Origin: Cyclostephanos tholiformis
Lineage: Eukaryota; Bacillariophyta; Thalassiosirophyceae; Thalassiosirales; Thalassiosiraceae
Length of the DNA stretch: 23,636 nt
Assembly: GCA_036939975.1 (NCBI GenBank)
Contig: JALLPB010000102.1
Location: 1-23,636, forward strand
Direction of reading: 5' to 3'
The notes under the pieces: generated by a model
What the model was told of the DNA's origin: nothing
The model's input: only the letters and a program-made list of their open reading frames with translations
The model's database searches: none
Made by a program: the position numbers and the translations under genes
Shown: positions 18,480 to 23,636 of the stretch, piece by piece
Layout: each line of letters starts with the position of its first letter
Position numbering within the stretch: position 1 is the first letter of the stretch

Positions 18480-21259
18480 GGACCAGACCTCCATTATCAT
18501 GCATGAAGTCACTGTGGCATAAAAAATGCGGCAATTCCCTAATGCATGTCAAAAATATTGTCATTCAGCGAGGGTTAGATTGGGTCAATGCCATCCAGGC
18601 AAAACCAGTGTCATGCCAAGATGCATGGTTCAGCTTCAATTTCCAACTATTCCCAGGCATGTCATGGGGCCTAGTATCTATCTGTGTGCCACCAAAGAAG
18701 TTTGATACCATGGTACAAAGGATATACTTGAAGGCTCTACCTCTTCTTGGTGTCAATTTGAAAATCAAGTGTGAATGGAGGACCTTGCCAGAGAGATGAT
18801 ATCAAGGTTTAGGCATGCCCAATATGCCCTTGCTTAGTCTACATGAGAAGAAAACTTTCCTACTGGGTAATTGGGGTTCTCAGGTCAGACCCGCAGCAAT
18901 GCTCTTGCAATGGCATGCAAAAATTTCCTTATTGAAGCTGGGCTATATGAGTCTCCTTTACAGTGGTGCTATTCAGAAAATGGTCAACAATTATTGACAC
19001 AATCAACGTGGTTCCAAATCTGTGGCTACTGACACACACCTATCAGGTTGATATCTCCTTTCAAGCAGAGGATATGCTTCAGGGAATAAGGGAGAATGAT
19101 CAACCTTTGATGGCGGAATTTTATCATATAGGTCACCAAACAAAAGAAATGGCTGCTCTTAATTTTGTGATGCTACCAAAATTTTCTCCATGTCTCGGAT
19201 ATCATCATATGCGATGGGAAACGGTGGATGAGTTTGTGCTTTCTGACTCAATCGAGACCTCCATTTCATATACTTTCCCACATGAAGATCATACAACTTC
19301 AGATTTCAAGCTTTGGGATGAGGCTATCCGCCAATTATGTTCTGGCACGACCAGACTTCCATATACTCTTGGTTGATATACCTCCATGCCACATCTGCCA
19401 ATCCAGTGGTTTACAGACAACCAGTCTAGTGAACTATTTCTAGAGGGACTTGATAGTACCAATCCGACATATGACAGGTATATACCGCAAACGGATAGGG
19501 TGGCAACAAGGCATAGACGGAAATACAAGTGGGTCAGTACAGATTATGGGCAACATCCTGTTACTGGGTTTGCTAGTGTCACCATGGTCAGCCCAACTGT
19601 TGCAAAGCTGCACAGTAGCATTCTCCTCCCACAACAACCCAGACATTCTCCTCCCACAACAACCCAGACAGCCTACCTCTTTCCTGGAAGTTATGTACTC
19701 CTATGGTGACAGTGGCAGCCTATGAGAAGACCTTGTTATGGATGGAGATGGCAAATGGATACAACAAGGACTTATAGTGTGGATGCTAGTCACTGCACAT
19801 GATGGATCTTATAAGCCTTCTGATGCAACCGACCAGTGCTCAGCAGGGGTGATAATGTACTGCACATCCTTGCAGCAAACTCTCCAAGCTTTGGCAGCAG
19901 AGCAATTGAATGCAGCCAGCAACTATAGAGAGGAGCTGCTTGGCGCCATGATGTCAATGCTTATACTATGGGCTGCCTCATCAACTATGGATCCCCCGTA
20001 TCAGGAAACACACTTATATTGTGATATTCGCAGGGTTATAATCCATGGCAACTTTCCGTAGACTGTGCTACCTGAGAAACCAACCCAAGCAGATCTTATC
20101 CACCATGTAAAGTATCTCACGAGAACTGCACAGTGCAAAGGACATGTGGCGGAGCAAACAGGGATTAGACAATGCTCTCTTCCAGAGCACTTGAATGAAA
20201 TTGCTGACAAGCTTGCAAAGCGGGCCCTAGTAAATGCCATTGCAGGAGGGGGAGTGATATATGGTGAATTCCCACTTGAGTCAATTAAGATCAACATCTC
20301 TGGAGTACGTTTTAGGAGCTCGCCATGACAGGCTTTGAATGCTGCATGGGGCTTCACTGCAGCACATACTCTTTTCTCCAATAAACATCTGATCAGAAAA
20401 GAAGACTTTCATCTTGTTTCATGGGACGGACTTTCTGCCACAATGGCAATCTACCCTAAGATGTACAGGGTATGGTTGACTAAACACGTTTCCAAATTTT
20501 GTGGTAACAATGGACAGTTCTATTACTGGAGCAAAGGTCTACATTCCCTTAAGTGCGAGTTTCGTCTGGTTAATGATGAGTACACAAGTCATATCAAGTG
20601 GTGTCATGATCAGAGCAGGGGCAGTATGTCCCAAATATCAGCTTGCAAGATTTACAACTGGATTGTAAAGACTATCGGAGATACTGCTATCGCATCAACA
20701 GTAGAAGAATATTTATTTGCATGGGTTGAGACTACTATGGAGGCAGTCATCACATGCCATACTCTGGAAATGCTACTAGCCACCAAGTACAGTGACAGAT
20801 TAGGTTGGGACTGCTTTGTAGAGGGTAGGATCTCCACACAATGGTTGGCCGCAGTTGCCCCTTATCTCACTCGAACTAGTTGCATACCTTAGCCAAGTCA
20901 TGGGGATGACAGTTTATTACTATACTCCACTCCCCATTCATTCTCAATGGGTATATTGGAACTCAATGATTCACTTCAAGGGTACTGATGGATTCACCAC
21001 ACCAGAGCATAATGAATTTTTCAATCTTATGCAAGAGTATGCTCTTATAGATCCAGACACCTTACTACTGAGGCACCAATACCTGTGCAGAATGCACTTT
21101 GCTGCCCTGGGAAATGGACCCACATCACATTCTTCTGTGGATGGCAGATGTGGAAGCCGCGGTTGCTGCTTCCTGACTGAAACAGTGCAGATTGTTAACT
21201 TCGGAGGTTCTGACCTATTTTGGGGAAGAGACCTGCCAACAAGAACCAATCAGAGATAG
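18480..21259 (+). pseudogene. 5'-truncated reverse transcriptase / RNase H retroelement remnant
   Basis: A broken copy of a large RT-RNase H protein. It starts after the polymerase palm: no YADD-type motif is present. The RT C-terminal region is open from about 18480 and runs to a TGA at 18797-18799, then continues as YQGLGMPNMPLLSL to 18997. A frameshift near 18975 leads into 18963-19376, a TGA at 19374-19376 interrupts, and the same frame runs on to about 19640. After another shift, RNase H lies at 19738-20328 with AHDGSYK, NYREELLG, LYCD and IADKLAKRAL, so acidic residues at all four expected positions survive. TAG at 20059-20061 and TGA at 20326-20328 interrupt this frame, which goes on to 20892, then shifts near 20880 into 20855-21259. 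The C-terminal part has no catalytic motif but is typical of this family as I remember it from diatoms. Truncation at the 5' end is typical of non-LTR elements copied by target-primed reverse transcription. The junction with the integrase remnant lies in 18270-18480. Confidence 0.75.
19619..19668. repeat. Perfect 25-bp tandem duplication
   Basis: Two adjacent identical 25-base units beginning CATTCTCCTCC and ending AACCCAGA, at 19619-19643 and 19644-19668. They lie inside the RT-RNase H remnant. Twenty-five is not a multiple of three, so this duplication alone shifts the frame by one and helps explain the change between the frame ending near 19640 and the one resuming at 19738. Confidence 0.9.
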
Positions 21260-21659
21260 CTGACAGTATCAAGTCTATGTGACTGACCTCGCTTCAGTGT
21301 CCCTCAAAGAAGCTATGGGGTAATTAGATACATGGCCTACTGTCAGTGCTATAGAAAATGAGAGTGTGTGGTGCCATAGAGTCTATTTTTATCAATGATT
21401 GTACCCTAGGCCAATATCCTTTTCATTGGACTGGCAGGCGCCAAGCTACATGCTGGCCTGATATGATTTTCCATCGGCCGGCGCCAAAAGGTTCCCTGTC
21501 TGACTCTCGTTTGTCAACTATCCAACCTAAAGCATGCAGCATGCATGTTTATGCTCAAATCCGAACTATCGTAATCCTCCACATCCCAGTCTGCAACTGT
21601 GCTGGGGTTGTCATCCGTGTCCTCGGACTCGAGTAGCCAGTCACTTGTGTTGTTGGCAC

Positions 21660-22180
21660 TGCTGTGCTGCTGTTGGCATATGCAGCGCTATTGCCATGGC
21701 CGTTATCACTATCCCCTTCATTGTTGACCTGGCTATTGTTAGTTGTTTATCCTCTCCCCACTCATGTCCTTTCTTGTGGGATATCCTGTCCTTCCCGCAC
21801 ACACCAAGAATTGGCATCATCCTCCTCCACCTCCACCCACACCCTGCGGAATCTGTTGGCAGGTAGTTCTTCAAGGAAATGTGCGGGGTCCCAATACCCT
21901 GCCTTGTCAAAGAGGATGTACCATGTCCCTGTCAGCGCTCTCAAGTGGAGGCTGCTGGGTTTCCAGCATGAGTCCGTGCCTGTTTGACTTTACAAAAGTG
22001 GGCCATGAGCCATTGTTGCCAACAATCAAGTTTGTTCTGCACATTGCTGATTTTGTTGTTGGGTGCAGCGGAGTCGCATTGTGCATAGGTATTCGATACA
22101 TGAGGGGACGGGCACCGCACACTCTGTGAGGAAGCAACTAGATGGTTGTGAAGTAAATTGTGTTCCCCGGGGGGGACCAC
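21660..22180 (-). pseudogene. Possible degenerate coding remnant, unidentified
   Basis: On the minus strand, two open pieces follow one another with a stop and frame change near 21941-21944. The first has NKLDCWQQWLMAHFCK and the second GTWYILFDKAGYWDPAH and ELPANRFRRVWVEVEEDD. Their composition is protein-like rather than random. I do not recognise a family. It may be a further retroelement piece, for example gag-like, in the opposite orientation, or a chance reading. Confidence 0.25.
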
Positions 22181-22608
22181 TTGTTCTCAGTCTGTTGCTC
22201 ACCTCAACACTTCAGTCTAAATAATCACTCAACCCAGCTGGGTTGCTGCAGCTCGTGTAGTCAAGGCATTTGTGCAGAATAAATGTATGTTGCAAAATGC
22301 AGCTGCTCTCACCAGGTTATGTTATGGTTGGAAAAGAAAGACAAAAGTTAATTATTTTAGAAAACTTTAAATGTTGATTTATACGAAAAAGCAAACTAAA
22401 GCCAGGTGAGATATAAAAAGTATGACAATCATTCCCATGCACTTGAGGAAGATGCCCCTAGAATATTGGGGAATAGTTCCATCTCAAAGTGGGCCATTGT
22501 TGCAACAGAACAGCATACACCATGGTCAGGGGAGTACCTTCAGAAATGGGGGTACAAAATTTCATGCAGGATTTTGGTACATTGTACATAGAAATTCAAG
22601 GGATTCAA

Positions 22609-22620
22609 GGGGGGGGGGGG
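22609..22620. repeat. G12 homopolymer
   Basis: Twelve consecutive G in noncoding sequence. Together with the runs at 5797, 7380 and 4214 it shows that very long G/C tracts occur in both compartments. Confidence 0.9.
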
Positions 22621-22696
22621 TGAACAACAACTTAATAAACATTGTTATCCATTGTCCATCATCAATAGTCTATTGCCACCACCATGCACTGTTTTG

Positions 22697-22750
22697 ATTG
22701 TTGTGTTTGTTGTTGCTGTTGTTGTAACTGTTGCTGTCAATGTTGTTTTT
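22697..22750. repeat. TTG-rich imperfect microsatellite
   Basis: Repeated TTG/CTG units with interruptions. Simple-sequence DNA without a gene. Confidence 0.7.
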
Positions 22751-22862
22751 GTCCATCGCCTGTCATCTGCTGCCCACTCTTGTCAGTCGTCTCAACTGGA
22801 GGGGGCACAAAGTGGGAAAAAGTTGGAAAAGGGGGTCGGGTGAAAATGGTGTTTTGGGACTA

Positions 22863-22892
22863 GACCATATTGGTCCCGCCAAATTTGGGACC
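22863..22892. repeat. Overlapping small inverted repeats
   Basis: GACCA (22863-22867) pairs with TGGTC (22871-22875), and GGTCCC (22872-22877) pairs with GGGACC (22887-22892) across a 9-base loop. The two hairpins overlap and so exclude each other. They could be an old short-element end or chance. Confidence 0.4.
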
Positions 22893-23636
22893 CAAAAAAT
22901 CTCCCACCAAAAAAATTATGATAGTTAAAGCTACCTACTGGACCCCCTAAATTAGCATTTAGGTTCATAGGAGATCTCTATGAAAGAGGGGGGTGGCAGT
23001 GTCTGGGGGGGGGAATGCCACTTGTCTTGGTTGCCTCTAAGCTTTGTTCAATTGGTGGGCGATCAGCTGCATTGCAGTGGGCTTGCCAGGATGTGAGAGG
23101 TCCCCAATTGGCAGGTTATTATGGAAATGATGTTTATGGATGGAGGAGTTGTCCATGAGTTTGCATCAATATTTTACCTTCGATGCTTTGTGTTTCAAAA
23201 AAGAATACTGAAAAAATTTGAACACTATGCATATGTAGGAACCAGTAAAATTTATTTGTTGCCGCCTCCTCTACATAGCTAGGGCTAGGAATTAGTATGA
23301 AATTTGATCTTATGACTTAGTTAAGCAGAAATAATAATATTTAAAAGAAATCCGGGAAAACTTTTAAAAATGACCAACCTAGGGGCACAAAAATACATTT
23401 TTTTCATGCCGCATCAATATCTGACATAGGCCATTCTATCTAAAGAGATATTCAGCAAATTTTCGAATATCTAAAGGTCTAGCTATGATTGGAGGCACTG
23501 CTATGCCCCTTTAAATCATAGAGACACCACCATCAATTCACATTGTTATGGTCCAGAACCACTACCAAGCACGGCGTTCACGCCTCTTGACGAAACGATC
23601 AGATACCCACACTTGGTGTGATCGCATGAATAAATT

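Larger units (their letters stand above)
21260..23636. other. Right flank, no recognised gene
   Basis: AT-leaning and CG-poor, with short open frames only. Visible items are a possible minus-strand coding trace at about 21660-22180 (separate entry), a G12 run at 22609-22620, a TTG-rich tract at 22697-22750 and a small inverted-repeat cluster at 22863-22892. From 22900 to the end I see nothing that resembles a protein, an RNA gene or a terminal repeat. Confidence 0.5.

Noticed and set aside
21664..22129. Plus-strand open frames in the right flank
   Set aside because: Pro/His/Ser-rich and lacking motif; the minus strand reads more like protein, though still uncertain.
1..23636. CRISPR array, tRNA, rRNA or bacterial operon structure
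   Set aside because: No regularly spaced repeats, cloverleaf or ribosomal sequence seen, and spliced genes exclude a prokaryotic source.
15454..23636. Long terminal repeats around the integrase remnant
   Set aside because: I looked by eye for a repeated TG...CA sequence on both sides and found none; a self-alignment dot plot of 15-23.6 kb would settle it.

Overview
The window is nuclear eukaryotic DNA, most likely from a diatom or a close stramenopile. Three things point there: short (70-200 nt) GT-AG introns in protein genes; a bipartite-looking plastid presequence on one gene; and decayed retroelement proteins of a type I recall from diatom genomes. The assignment is inference, with no database search behind it. 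Two compartments are visible. Positions 1-15.5 kb are gene-bearing and rich in CG dinucleotides, simple GAC/CGA/GAG repeats and long G or C runs. Positions 15.5-23.6 kb are CG-poor and hold broken retroelements and unexplained sequence.

Gene layout. (1) 753-1640, plus: a short membrane-anchored protein carrying the cysteine/CPDGSDE repeats of the glucosidase II beta N-terminal domain. It is preceded by two TATA-like boxes. (2) 1894-5740, minus: a 13-exon gene for a two-ATPase ABC-F protein (Uup type, translation-factor-like), read through every splice junction to an 827-residue product with a probable plastid presequence. It converges on gene 1. (3) 6586-15453, plus: a very large gene whose 3' half is clearly the C-terminal catalytic region of the UBR4/BIG ubiquitin ligase family (hemiRING region). 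Its 5' end encodes a UBA-like domain. The two parts are joined across either a 73-nt intron or a frameshift in an 11-G run. Spliced length is about 2,756 residues, or 2,780 if the G run is miscounted by one. Genes 2 and 3 are divergent and share an 845-bp promoter region.

Retroelement compartment. 15454-17045 holds broken coding-like pieces I cannot classify. 17046 to about 18270 is a dead Ty3/gypsy integrase. About 18480-21259 is a 5'-truncated reverse transcriptase C-terminal region followed by RNase H, with in-frame stops and frameshifts. Several of the lesions are CG to TG or CA changes, which points to decay of methylated DNA. 21260-23636 has no recognisable gene apart from a weak minus-strand trace near 21.66-22.18 kb.

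The three intact genes act in ER glycoprotein quality control (inferred), organelle or ribosome function, and ubiquitin-dependent turnover. Nothing in the layout shows that they form one pathway. The points most worth following are the unusual ubiquitin ligase architecture, the run of tiny exons in the ABC-F gene, and the methylation-like decay signature. I did not find a clear new defence or mobile system.
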